This document shows, in pieces, positions 45,336 through 56,665 of a stretch of 64,000 nt of DNA (its first letter is position 1; the number at the start of each line of letters is the position of its first letter). The position numbers and the translations under genes were made by a program. A model generated the notes under the pieces. The model did not search any database and was not told the DNA's origin. It worked only from the letters and a program-made list of their open reading frames with translations. Source of the stretch: Diogma glabrata (lineage: Eukaryota > Arthropoda > Insecta > Diptera > Cylindrotomidae); NCBI GenBank assembly GCA_963693315.1, contig OY856187.1:78127394-78191393 (forward strand), written 5' to 3'.

Positions 45336-45660
45336 TTGTGCCGAAAAAATGCGTCTAAACGTCATTGGCAGCTTCCGTCTAGGCTTCTTCAGACTGTTCA
45401 AAATCGTGATTTACGAATTGTGGATGACCGAAATTTCATGTTAAAACTCGATTCACCACAACACCTACGCACTGTTGCTCATCTCATTGTTCTTTTTAAA
45501 TTCAATCACCGACAGTGTTCAGATGGACTCGTATGCATCATGTCTCAAACATAGTCTTACCCTAATAACTTAAAATTGATAGAATTTAAATCCGTGCCTT
45601 ACAAAGAGATCGAAAAAGGAAGGTATGAGAAAAGTATCCAGAGATGTTAAAAATAATTTT
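45336..45660 (+). pseudogene. 3' fragment of non-LTR retrotransposon family N2
   Basis: The frame reads LLQTVQNRDLRIVDDR.., LRTVAHLIVLFKFNHRQCSD and ISGIMPQT-like IMSQT. This matches TLQKRAIRIVGDR, RRTVALLLTSLFFYKYRHQQCSDEISGIMPQT in the copy at 62393-62800. The reading frame ends early (TAG after SQT) and the N-terminal part is absent. Confidence 0.65.
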
Positions 45661-45690
45661 TTAATAAATGAATAAATCAGCAAATAAAAT

Positions 45691-46017
45691 TTTTGGTTGT
45701 GTAATTAATTTAACAAATAAAAATACAGTTCATATAGAACAAATGAAAACTAATCTTCCCACTATCGAAGATACACTCAAATAAATATAAAATAAAAACA
45801 TTTTCATGGTCCTTCGAGCCGGATGTAGTTTTATAATTTATTTATTAGTTTTGTATTTTTGGTTGTGTAATACTAATTTAACAAATAAAAATAGTCCATA
45901 TAGAACAAATGAAAACTAATCTTCCCACTATCGAAGATATTCACACTCAAATAAATAAATAAAAAAATATTTTTATGGTCCTTCGAGCCGGATGTAGTTT
46001 TATAATTTATTTATTAA
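45691..46017. repeat. Tandem duplication of a 160-bp block
   Basis: 45691-45850 and 45857-46017 are about 90% alike: TTTTGGTTGTGTAAT, AGAACAAATGAAAACTAATC, TTCCCACTATCGAAGATA, ACACTCAAATAAATA, TGGTCCTTCGAGCCGGATG and TAGTTTTATAATTTATTTATTA. The second copy has a 4-bp insertion (TTCAC) before ACTCAAA. It may be the duplicated 3' end of a mobile element. Confidence 0.85.
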
Positions 46018-46778
46018 AAATGTAATAATAATAGTGTAACAAAAATAGTCCTCATGTTATAAAATCACGAATTCCATATCCATAAGTAGTGCCTATGCCA
46101 TAAGTGGTAACTGTTTTAATTTTTCTAATTGTAAGACTATCGCTACCAGTAATTCAAGATTCCACAATTCGTGGTTAGATTTCTCGACAGGCGACCGACA
46201 AATTTGACAAAAATTGAAGTCTGGCAAAAATGAGTTAGTTTTCTTTTAGATCTCTATTTCATCACTAAGCCAGATATTAATTTGGCTTGTCAATCTTAAT
46301 AACAAGAATCGTTTCAATCGATCACTTTCCTTTCTCCTGAACACAAACTTTTAAGGGTTGATCGTTCTATAAAACATTGAAATGAATAAATTAAACAACA
46401 TTTTAAGTAGCATCACTATGATTATTTATATTTAATTTAATTTAATATTTTTTATTCATATTTAAATTTTTTAATAATTTAAATAATATTATAAAATAAA
46501 ATTATTTTATTAAATTAATTACTTTTTCTTTTTATATATTTTTTATTTAATTATAAAAAAATTAATCACATTTTTTTTTTAAATATATTTATAGATATAT
46601 TTTTATTTATCATAAATTATTAGTCAATTGAAGAAAATTAATTATTTATTATAAGATTTAAAAAAAATGCTAATTTTTTTTAAATGAGATAAACAAATAT
46701 TGGATTATTGCTGATTTGTATTATATTTACGACAAATTTGAGATACAAATGTTTAAACGGAAATAATAATTTCGGTCA
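46018..46778. other. AT-rich tract, possible 3' UTR
   Basis: Mostly A/T runs. If the exon at 46779-46951 is real, this is its 3' untranslated region or downstream flank on the minus strand; several AATAAA-like strings are present but none can be singled out. Confidence 0.4.
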
Positions 46779-46951
46779 TCAGTTACTATTTGAATTACTA
46801 TTTTCGCGAGCTTGCTGTTGTGTTGTTATAGATGCGGAATTTTGCTGAGCTTGTTGTGCTGCTGGTGATGATGTTGATGATGGTGTTGTTGTATTCCATT
46901 TCATATTCATTGGTGATGATATTCTATTATGTTGTTCTTGTATGTAACGAT
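46779..46951 (-). CDS. Terminal coding exon, possibly of the GSE1-like gene
   Basis: On the minus strand a strong acceptor (TTCTTTTTTTTAG) at 46952-46953 is followed by two bases of a split codon and 56 codons to a TGA: RYIQEQHNRISSPMNMKWN, TTTPSSTSSPAAQQAQQ, NSASITTQQQARENSNSNSN. The low-complexity Gln/Ser/Thr/Asn texture is like that of the gene at 57827-60611. A donor AAAG|GTAAAT at 58078/58077 leaves one base and is phase-compatible, which would give an isoform with a split Asp codon. The linking intron would be 11.1 kb. Link is inference; the exon itself is well supported by acceptor and composition. Confidence 0.6.
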
Positions 46952-46953
46952 CT

Positions 46954-49139
46954 AAAAAAAAGAATTTTTGTTTTTGTTTTGTTGTTGAATTTTATAGTTT
47001 TTGGTTTGAAAACAAAATTTATTGGGTTTTTGAAAAAATATATGTTTTAGACGTCATGTACGGTATACATTTTTCTGGCAAATCTCTTGTGGCTAAGGCA
47101 TATCATTAAGTTAAAAATAAAATTAGATACAATTGGACATGAGGAACAATCATAACCATAATCGTTTAATATGACGTCAACGTCAACTTACAGACGGCCT
47201 ACCAAGAGTCACGTTTGTTGGGACAGATATTCATCCCAAAACAATTTAATCTCACTTTTTCCTAAAGGATTACAAAAAATATTATTTGAGTATCGATTTA
47301 TTAAGAGAACCCAGGCAGCTATCTTGTACCACTTCTTAATGAACATAAGTGGTTCTAGGAGTTACAAGTTCTTTGAACCCAACACTTCAAAGACGTTACG
47401 AAGCTTGATTTTAAACCACTGTTAAATGGAGCGGTTGTACCGATTTTTACCGACATATTTACTTCTTGTAATAGAAATAAAAACGCTTATCTACCACCGA
47501 AAACAAAAATCAGATATGGGCACGAGCACGAGGTTACTAATCTTCGTAACAATAATCTGAACATGAAGTTCAAAATATATTAAAATTAACCAAATAATTT
47601 GGTAGCCTGATATAACAACAAATAATTTGGTAGTCTGATATTACTAATGAAAATGATTTTGCAAGCTACATAGTGTTGTACATCAATACATATTATATTA
47701 ATACCATCATATCGTTCTGCTTAAAACAGGTGAACAGTTTTATTATTATACGTTTCATATTAGTTTTTTACTAGGACGTATAAAAACTAAAAAAACTACT
47801 ATAATGTTCATAAACCGTTTAAGTAAAAGAAACAAATAAAATTTAAATTTAATATTTTTATGTGCATGAAAATTTCGTTTTATAATTAAAATTTCATTAT
47901 AAAAATAATATAGTCATTTTCTTTATATATATACAAAAACAAAATAATAATAATATTAATTACATACTTAAAAACATATCCAAAATAAAAATTCTAACTA
48001 TATAAAGTGAACAGTTTAAAATAATAATTAATAAATTTTCAATAATAATAATAATAAAAAAAAATGATTTTAAATGAAATTTAAATTAAAACGAAATAAT
48101 TTATATAAATTTTTTTTAAATAGAAAAATGACCAAAATATTACGATTTATAATATAATAATGCATGACAAAAACGTTATATTGTATGAAATTAACACAAA
48201 TAACTAAACTTAATTAACTACGTATATAATCTTGACTTTTTAAATTAATTTTTTTATTATTTGCAGTATTTATTTTAAAAACATTTATAATTTTGTCAGT
48301 CTCCTAAATAAAATGTTTTTAAAATTTTATCATCAATTTAAATCAATTTAAATTTTATTTTATTATCAATCTATTTGATTCTTGATATTGTTGATTTAGT
48401 TTATTATTTATTTTATTTTTTTTTTCTAACATAAGTTTGATTAAAAATTATACACTATTATAAATAATTTAAAATTAATTAAGTAAAATAAAACGGAAAG
48501 CTAAACATATTAAAATCTATTATTTTGAAATTAAAAATAAATTTTGTAGATAAAATTAATTAATATTTTAAAATGCGACAAAATTTTTTTTCTTAATTTT
48601 TTTTTACAATCATAGTATAATGTGTTATTGTAGAGATACTAATAAAACTCAAGAATAAGGATTACCGATACCGAGTTCACTGTTGATTTAATTAAAAAAT
48701 TTCAAAGAGTTTTCAAAAGAAACCAAAATTATTAATGAGTTTATTTTTCTGTATATTTCAAAGCATAAATAATAATAAAAATTAAGTTTTAACTTTACCA
48801 ATATAAATTGTTCGAGACACATCTTGAAGATACAGAGTACGATGGTTTTTCGAGTCAAGTGCTCACTTTCATAACTTGTTACCAAACGCCATTTGGGATA
48901 AACAAAATTCGTATTTGTTTAACATTTTCACAATTTCATTGGTATAGATGAAATTTCTATTCTCAGAACCGTTAGTTAATCAAGATTTTTACAAATTGGT
49001 ATTTTACTGCCAATTGCCTTATTTAAGTTTGACCTCTCATGCAACCAAAACCTGTACCACAAAATTGTTATCTATCTGACCTTCGCTTATCGAAACTGAG
49101 TTACAGTGGTGGTATCAACAGTTCACTCAGCAAAATCCC
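46954..49139. other. AT-rich non-coding tract (possible intron)
   Basis: No element or exon recognised. Very AT-rich from 47800 to 48650. The 84-codon frame at 47171-47425 has no domain or splice support. Confidence 0.45.
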
Positions 49140-49159
49140 AAAGAGCAAAAAAAAAATTG

Positions 49160-49340
49160 TATAGAAGTATTCAGAGAAGAATTCATAAGCTAACAATAGA
49201 AGACTCCAGACAGTTGACAGAAGATGATATCGCGAGAGCAATTAGATGCCCAAAACCATCCAAAGGACTATAACCCGAAAGACTTTTACACCAATTATGT
49301 TAAAACACATAGGCCCTATCAGCCGTCATGATATATAACG
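49160..49340 (+). pseudogene. Reverse-transcriptase N-terminal fragment
   Basis: One frame reads RRIHKLTIEDSRQLTEDDIA then RAIRCPKPSKGL. A neighbouring frame continues TPIMLKHIGPIS. Together these resemble the region before RT block 1 in non-LTR elements (..AI.. PSKALGPDGI.PIMLKHLGP). A frameshift and stops separate the pieces. It ends where the MITE at 49346 begins. Confidence 0.5.
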
Positions 49341-49345
49341 CTACA

Positions 49346-49574
49346 GGTGTCCACTTTTTTCAAAACTAGACCATGACTTTCCAGAACAAAATGAAAATTC
49401 CATGACTTTTTTAAAAATAAAACTAATAATTTTGCAAAAAATTTTAACCGAACAAATGTATACAAAGTATTGAAAATTCTGACCACTATTTAATCTCATC
49501 AGTTATCAAAACTGATTTACTAAAACCTAGTTTCCAAATCCGATCAAATGTTCTAGTTTTCAAAAGTGGACACC
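49346..49574. mobile_element. 229-bp inverted-repeat MITE
   Basis: The ends GGTGTCCACTTTT..CAAAACTAG and CTAGTTTTCAAAAGTGGACACC are inverted copies. The interior has CCATGACTTTCCAGA and CCATGACTTTTTT strings often seen in hAT-type MITEs. Target duplication not identified. Confidence 0.75.
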
Positions 49575-50286
49575 AATGACATCCGTAGTCTTGCCTAGGT
49601 TTTTCTATCGATCGTCATTGTTTTTTTACTGAAGATGTAAACATTTCTGCTTAAAACTTTACTTCAACAATATACCGGTATTATAATAAAATAACGAAGC
49701 CCCAACAGAAATAATTATTTCGAAAGAGGCCAAAGTTGCTCTCAGAAGTAAACGTAGATTATTTAATATTCGACTTCATGACAAAAATCTCATAAATCGA
49801 GTATAGTATCTAAAAACAAAAAGCAAAAATTGACAGAGCGAAAGCAGCAAAAATTGACAGAGCGAAAGCAGCAAAAAATTCAACAAATTCAATTTCTGTC
49901 AGAAGTTGTGACAGTGAATAAGGTGACGTGACGGTGATCGATTACTTTTTACGAAAAGCTACTATGTTCACGAAACGTTTTAATTCAAACTTGACTGTTC
50001 TGGACGCTCCTAAAGATATACCCACATCCAGTCTTCAGGGGTTAATATAATGTCACCAGTTTATATAATAAAGAACATCATTTCAAACCTATAATTGTCG
50101 CAAAACTTTTAATACGATTAAACAACAACAACGCATGTACAAAATTCCCCTATTATTCTAAATACATTTTCAAATGATCCCACTTTGACTAATTTTGTTA
50201 TAAATCTGGTATTTTTCCTTCTCGATGGGAGTTGCTCAATGTCCAGCCCTAATAAAGGAACAAATTGTAATATTTCAAATTACATA
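49575..50286. other. Non-coding tract with a 24-bp tandem repeat
   Basis: The unit GCAAAAATTGACAGAGCGAAAGCA, given here only by position (49823-49846 and 49847-49870), is repeated twice and followed by a partial third copy. Nothing else is recognised. Confidence 0.5.
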
Positions 50287-51159
50287 TTTTGGGTATACAA
50301 ATAAGTTCTAATCGTTTTTTTTTTTGCTAAACTTAAAGAAATTTTTCATGAAGAAAGTAAAACTTTATTTAATCAAAATAATTTCCATCTGAATCTACAA
50401 TCTTCTACTATCTTCCAGGTAATACGAATTCTGTTGGTGTTGATGAAAAACTCGGGATGCTTGGAGGCGATTTAGTCGTCGACCCAATTTTTGCTATCTC
50501 CAAAATAATGGAAGTGCTGGTTGACTGCATAACCCGAAACAAATGGTAATCGGACGGAACAATGTCTGGTAAGTACAGCAGGTGGGTAGAACTTCCAATC
50601 GCTGCCTTTCCAGGTAGTTTTTGACAACCAAAGCAACATTTAGCCTACATTTGTCATGTTGAAAAATAAACTTTTCGTTGCAATTGGGTCATTCAGCCTG
50701 TTTTCGTCTACTGTTTGCTTCAAACGCATCAGTTGACGTTGCTTACGTTCGCCCGACATTATTTCGCCTACTTTTAACAGTCCATAATACCCACACCTCG
50801 TTGGTATCACCAAATTGGACCATTTCTTTCAATCCATTAATATCCAGCTTTGGCGTCGACGGCCTTAACTCGTTTGGCTTGCACCATCAACTTCCTCAAA
50901 CTTTGTCCTTCCGCTGCTCTTTTGCCAAAAATTAAAAAAGTATAAACGCTCGCAAATTCTTATTATTTTGCACCTTAATCGATATTTTGAATGCGACAAA
51001 AAAGATATTACCTTACATTTGAATCAATTGGTTGTCATTGCGATTGACAACCTATATATTGACGTTTCAACCTATAGTGCCGCCACAGCATGAGACAAGC
51101 AATAGCGCTTTCAGTGCCATAAATTGCAAAAACGATTAGAACTTATTAGTATACCCAAT
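50287..51159 (-). mobile_element. mariner-type element, internally deleted
   Basis: The inverted ends TTGGGTATACWAATAAGTTCTAATCG (left about 50289, right ending 51159) are next to TA on both sides (50285-50286 and 51160-51161). The length (about 870 bp against about 1.3 kb for a full element) and the transposase relic inside show that the 5' half of the transposase is gone. Confidence 0.85.
50380..50940 (-). pseudogene. mariner transposase relic (C-terminal half)
   Basis: On the minus strand, pieces in shifting frames match the mariner DDE transposase: FIFQHDKCRLNVALVVKNYLE (around the second catalytic region), then PDIVPSDYHLFRVMQS, the block around the third catalytic Asp (SPDLAPSDYHLF in active relatives), then VNQHFHYFGDSKNWVDD, a stop, and IASKHPEFFINTNRIRYLED. 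At least two frameshifts and several stops make it inactive. A plus-strand 85-codon frame over it is only the antisense shadow. Confidence 0.85.
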
Positions 51160-51335
51160 AGATCAATAGTCTTACGCCCTATCTATAGTAATACAACAAA
51201 GTGTTTATTTGTCTGTGTGCGCTGCCAGAGAAATGTGGATCACGCAGGATTCTGAATTTTTCTCAGGGGTCATTTACAGGTCCTAAAACACCTCGGGGCC
51301 CGAATTTTAAAATTTTAATTAGTTTTTTTTAATTA

Positions 51336-52780
51336 CAGTAAAATCTCTATCTCAAAATCCCTCTATCTCGAAATGCTCTCTAAATCAAGCAATATGAACT
51401 TCCCATCCAGTTTGCATTGAAATTTATTTTTTAATTTCAAAATTCTCTATCTCAAATGTTTCTCTATGTCGAAATACCGTTGAAAATAAAAGACAAGTAA
51501 AATACTTCCTCTATTTCAAAATGGAAAAATGAAAATTAAAATTATTAACAATCAATGAAAAATTGAATATTATATCACAATTTGATACTGGAAAAAGGAA
51601 AATAAACATTCCCCGTGAATTCAAACTACTGCATCTAGTTCGAGTACTGCGATTTTAAAAAAGAGAGAAAAAATCGAAAAGAGAGAAAGCACAATATTAC
51701 ATTAAAAATTGTGTAAGGAACATGGCAGCAGTCAATGAATGGAATAAGCTTTTGTCTCACATTTTAAAAGATTTTAAGGGCGAAAAAATTTTTTAACATG
51801 AAGAAACTGCATTGTTTTTAAATGTTTGCCAACTAACGCACTTACTTTTAGAAATGAAAAATGTTAAGGTGCAAAATTTAGCAGGGAGAAAATTACTGTA
51901 TGGTTGGTGCGTATAGCACAGATACTGAAAAGTTGAGCTTATTGGTCACAGGTAAATCAAAATCACCACGTTCGTTTAGAAATAGACAAAGTCTGCCCGT
52001 AAATTATAAATCAAATAGAAGAGCTTGAATGACCGGATCCATTTTTGAGCAGTACATAATGGAATTGGACACGCAACTTCAAAATCGAAGTTTTATTTTT
52101 GTGAATAACTGTCCGACTCAACAAAAAGCACTTGCTAAAAATTTTAAAGCAATAACGGTAGTATTTTTCTTACCAAATATGACATCTCATGTTCAACCAA
52201 TGGATGCCGGTGTTATAAAATGTTTTAAAAAATATTCCAAAATTAGAAGAAATCGAAAATACTTGTATTGCCAAAAATATAGTTTTATTAGATGCTATTA
52301 AGTTCTTGGTTCAGGTTGCGGCAGATGTTTAACCATCAACTATAAAATACTGTTTCCATTATGCCCAGATATCATTTTAAAATGTACCAGATGTCATTTT
52401 TGAGTTATTTTAAATTACAAGCTTTTATAAATAAAAATTGAATTATTTATAAACTTTAATCAACTGTTTTTACATCAGTTTTTGCATATTGAAAATTGAA
52501 TGTACATTGAAAGTAATTTTTTTGAGGGACTAAATTTGATAGTTTATATCTGCTAAAATAGTAACCGCAGAAGAATAAAATAATGACTCTGAATATCTAA
52601 TGTAGTTTGATTTATTATAAAACAAAACATTTCTACATAAAAAACACAAATATGACGAAAGCCTACTTGGCACTCGATATGAATTTATGCCTAATTGACA
52701 TAATTTCCTCATAGTATCTTGACCTAGCATCAAAGAGATTTCCACAGGTTGAAAGCAATCGCAAACGAATTCTTTTACTG
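51336..52780 (+). mobile_element. Tigger/pogo-type element
   Basis: Both ends start CAGTAAAA (51336 and, inverted, 52773-52780), each next to TA (51334-51335 and 52781-52782). The left end continues TCTCTATCTCAAAATCCCTC, followed by several subterminal CTCTATCTC/CTCTATTTC repeats, typical of Tigger ends. The interior holds a CENP-B-like and DDE transposase relic. Confidence 0.75.
51530..52310 (+). pseudogene. Tigger/pogo transposase relic
   Basis: The 5' part reads LTINEKLNIISQFDTGKRK then INIPREF, a CENP-B-type helix-turn-helix. Further on, in other frames, are DTEKLSLLVTGKSKSPRSFRN, QSLPVNYKSNRRA, a TGA where Trp is expected, MTGSIFEQYIMELD, the DDE block FIFVNNCPTQQKALAKN (usual DNCPAH, with the catalytic Asp changed to Asn), VVFFLPNMTSHVQPMDAGVI and KCFKKYSKIR. 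Many stops and frameshifts; the middle is partly deleted. Inactive. Confidence 0.85.
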
Positions 52781-52904
52781 TAAAATTTACTGTTTTGCTA
52801 AAACCATTTATTAAAATTATTATTATCGGAAAACCGCCGTAAGGGTAACAACTCCTAGCAAGTTGTTATCTCATACATTATAAAAAAAAATTACGTCAAA
52901 GTAA

Positions 52905-53285
52905 TTCGATCGAGTCTGGCATGCCAACTTAATCAACAAGCTCGTTGCGTACGGTTTTCATCCCAATGTTGTGAAACTGATTCAAAATGTTCTATCCAAC
53001 CGATACATTTCGGTTTCCCTAGACGGATTTTCTTCTGGGTCTAAACTAATTAACGCAGGTGTACCTCAAGGCTCAGTATTGTCCCCAACCCTATTTTTGA
53101 TTTATATCAACGAATTGTTGAAAATCACCAGCAACCCAATAAATAGTTTTGCAGATGATAGTACTCTGCACAAGTCGTTCGAGCCCCTTCCTTCAAAAGG
53201 TAAAATGCACGAACGAATTAATCCCGTCCGGAGAGACGCTGCCATAAACGTGAATAAAGACCTAAAAAAAATAGCCAGCGAGTAG
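52905..53285 (+). pseudogene. Reverse-transcriptase core fragment, family N2
   Basis: One open frame reads FDRVWHANLINKLVAYGF, VVKLIQNVLSNRYISVSLDG, NAGVPQGSVLSPTLFLIYIN, NSFADDSTLHKSF, and RRDAAINVNKDLKKIASE. These are RT blocks from the first catalytic Asp region through the FADD catalytic pair. It starts abruptly (5' truncated) and stops at TAG just after the block. It carries exactly the segment missing from the copy at 62785-63300. Confidence 0.9.
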
Positions 53286-54431
53286 TGACTATTACAAAAA
53301 TTTTATTTTTCGTAATTATTTTTGTTTGAAACCATGATAAAAAAAAGTCCAAGCGGCGGCACGTATATCCGCTAGAAAAAGGAAGATTTCGTGGTCAGAC
53401 AGTTTTGTGTATAAATAGAATTAGATGTGTCAGATTGGTATACATAAAAAATTTAAGTAGAAACAGAATAATTCAAAAAAATTATCAAACCAAATTAAAT
53501 ACATTATTAAATAATTTACATAAAATAACAATTTAAATTATTTACATAAAAAATCCATTTAATCAAACCAAATTAAATACATTAACCGAAACAACTTTAT
53601 CAATGCAATTTCGGAACAGTTTTATTTAATTTGGTTAAAACTACTATTATAACATATTAAATCCACCAAAGAGCAAATTAACGTTCTCACTACGTCACAC
53701 CTACAATACCACAACACATAATTTATAATCAAAAATTATCAAACAACTGTTACACCTCAAATAATACAAATATCTATCAACTTAGGAAAACTTTTGTAAA
53801 TGTGTAATCAATATACAAATATTCATTTCAACTAAACCATTTCCAAATATCCAAAGAAAATATTCCTTAATTTAAAACAATAATAACTCAGCTTTGTTTT
53901 AATTTTTTTTAAATTTATAAATTTTTAGATTCTTTTTGAAAAAAGAAACAAAAGAAAATTTATTTAAATTTCTATGGGATATTTTTATAGGATTTGTTGT
54001 TGTAATTGTATGGCGTGAAAGTACTATGCATTAGGGTAGTATAACGCTAATTACATTGAAACCTCTTGGGTTAGAAAGCTGAAATTCTCTGAGGCTATAG
54101 TTGAAAAGTTTATCTAAAAGCTAGTATGAGCTTAAACAACATAAACTCATAAATGATGAAAGTATGGCCGTTTGCGTTTGTTTTCGTTTTAACAGCCCCA
54201 GGGTCTCAACCTCTGAACTTGAACAATTTTTTTTTAAATTTTAGAAAGATTTATGTTGTATCTACGTGTACAAAAGCTTTTATTTTTGAACTTGGTCATT
54301 TTCATCTATATCGAGGACAACAAAGTTTAGTAAATTTTTAAAACAGCTGATTTTTCAGGAACCTTTTGCGCTGAGGTTTTCATTTTGCAAAAAATGATAA
54401 AAAATAGTTCAATAGTCACACCCGGAAACGT
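53286..54431. other. AT-rich non-coding tract
   Basis: No gene or element recognised; short repeats of ATTAAATACATTA and ATTTACATAAAA near 53480-53590. Confidence 0.45.
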
Positions 54432-54439
54432 GTATATAC

Positions 54440-56657
54440 CAGGGTTGTTAATATACACGTATAAAACGTTTTATACGTTACACGTATAATACGTGACGTA
54501 TAAAACGTATAAAACGTATATAACGTATAAAACGTATAATATGTTTTTGTTTTTGAAATTCATTCATAAAAAATTAAAAATAGTTCTAACTTCAGATATT
54601 AATTATATTTTTAATTTTTATACTCAGTAAAAATATAATTAGGTAGTTATAAATTATTTATAGATTTTATAATTTATAAAAATAGTTATTTGTTTAACTA
54701 GGCAGCAAAGTAGTAGATTGACTGCCGCGGCTGATAGTTCATAGCCGAGCGAGCGAGGCTAGGAATTCAGCCAAGGCAGTCAATCTAACTTGCTGCCGAG
54801 TTGAACATATAATTTTTTCTCCGATTAATTACAATGATATGTAATTTAATAATTATTACCTTAAAAATAAAGCAAAATTTTAAAAATGAAAAAAAAAATC
54901 GATTAAAAAATTTTTTTTTTAATCGCAATATCTGTTTATTTCTATGAAGTCTAATTATTTTGCTGCCTAGGCAGCAAAGTACTTGCTTTGCTGCCTAGGC
55001 AGGAAAAGTGCCACTTTGCTGACTGAAATAAGTCTGCAAAATTTATATTTGCTGTCTATCGGAGAAAAAAACTATTTGTTTGGAATTTTCTTTTCTAATT
55101 CTTTCGAATAGGTCCTTTGATACCTCTATATTAAAATAATAAAAATAAACAATTAATGTTTTATACAAATTCTTAAAAAGCAAACAAAAATGGTAGTTTG
55201 TGTACTGACCGGCCTGCCAACCAACCGTAACAACCGATGTAAACTACTAGAGCGATTTTAAAATTTTTTGTTTCAGAAAATTGTTTTCATCAATGATAAG
55301 AACCGCAGGGACGAATCGGAAAATTGTAAAAAAATGGTATATTTATTTTGCTTAAAAACGTTTAAATGATATTGAGCAGTAAGATTGAATGTAGAGAAAT
55401 CTTGAAAGTTGGCATTTGAATGTAAAACCAGGAGCTTGATTATTATAAGTGTGTCAAAAGAATGATGAATGAAATAAATTAATTTTGATTCCAAATTTTT
55501 TTGACAAACATTTAATGGGAAACATTTTGGATTAGAAACGTTTGGCCCATAATAGCTATATATGTATTAAGGGCATAAAGTATGTCTTTTCCGCTTGAGA
55601 GTGAAATTGTTGCCATCACTCGAAATCAGAAACAATCACTCGAAAGCAAAAAAGATATTTTATGACTGAATTGCATACAAGATTTTTTGTACGAGTAAGA
55701 TTCTGTACTATTTGCATAAATAAAAATGTATATATTTACACAAAATAGTAAAATATTTATTTAGAAGTTATTTTATCCAAGCAGTTTTTCGAAATAACAA
55801 CTTTGTGCATTGTTATTTCAATTTAAGGCATTGTTATTTCAATTTTGGCATTATTATTTCAATAGGAAAAAAAAGGCCTGCCTTACGAACACTTTTTGAA
55901 TCCCAAAAGTGCATTTTACGGTTTACTCGTACAAAAAATTAATTATTTGGTATCATGAAATGTTATTGAATTTATGAAATATGGTTCAATCCAGCTTCAA
56001 CTACTCTCTATCTAATAAGGCTTTTAAAATATTATGTTGTTGCAGAATAAAAGTCGTTTTTTCAATAGCAATTAGGGAAATTATCAGGGATTTTTAGAGA
56101 GATGTTTTAAAGAAATTTTGTTGTGTGAATCCGGGTTGAACCACATCTAATTAATAGGTACAGTTTGAAAATATCACGTTGTTGCAGCAAATATTGTTTT
56201 TATACAAAAGTTGTAATAGTTAAAATATGTATTTATGTCAAACGGAAAAGTATAGTGAAAAGTTTATTGAGTGAATTCAATTTTGGTCATTGATGTAATA
56301 TAGGTACGGTTGGAAATGTCAAATTGTTGCACACTAAATTTTTTATATTATATTTTGAAAATGTGGAAAGTTTTCTGAACTAACAGGAATATTGGGTAAG
56401 AAACTATCATGACGACGTTATATTTTCTAAACCAACTGTTCCTATTAGTCCAGAAAACTAAGCTGTATAAATATTAAATATCACGAGTACGATGAATAAT
56501 ACGCCCTCGATAATTTTATATAAATGTATTTTTATCGACTAAGGATTTTACTTTTATACGGTATAAAACGTATATAATTGTGTGTTTTATACTATACGTT
56601 TTATACGTACGTATAATACGTGTTTTATACGTTACCGTATTATACGTTACAACCCTG
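54440..56657. mobile_element. hAT-type fold-back element FB-g with ACGTATAAAACGT end arrays
   Basis: The ends are CAGGGTTGTTAATATACACG (left) and, inverted, CAGGGTTGTAACGTATAA (right). The 8-bp duplication GTATATAC flanks it exactly (54432-54439 and 56658-56665). Both ends carry arrays of an ACGTATAAAACGT motif (54460-54541; 56560-56648). The core contains three diverged units of about 130 bp (56000-56350) and a block at 55345-55460 that matches the core of FB-b (14939-15060). A palindromic insert is at 54690-55070. 2218 bp, no transposase visible. Confidence 0.9.
54690..55070. repeat. Palindrome-rich GC block inside FB-g
   Basis: GATTGACTGCC at 54715 pairs with GGCAGTCAATC at 54775-54785 across a GC-rich loop. 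Near 54960-55000 the string CTGCCTAGGCAGCAAAGTA is followed by a near inverted copy. TAGGCAGCAAAGTA recurs at 54700 and 54968. The outer strings AAAAATAGTTATTTGTTT and AAAACTATTTGTTTGG look like a short direct repeat flanking the block. Probably a nested small element. Confidence 0.55.
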
Positions 56658-56665
56658 GTATATAC

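Noticed and set aside
50678..50935. 85-codon plus-strand open frame
   Set aside because: It is the antisense of the mariner transposase relic.
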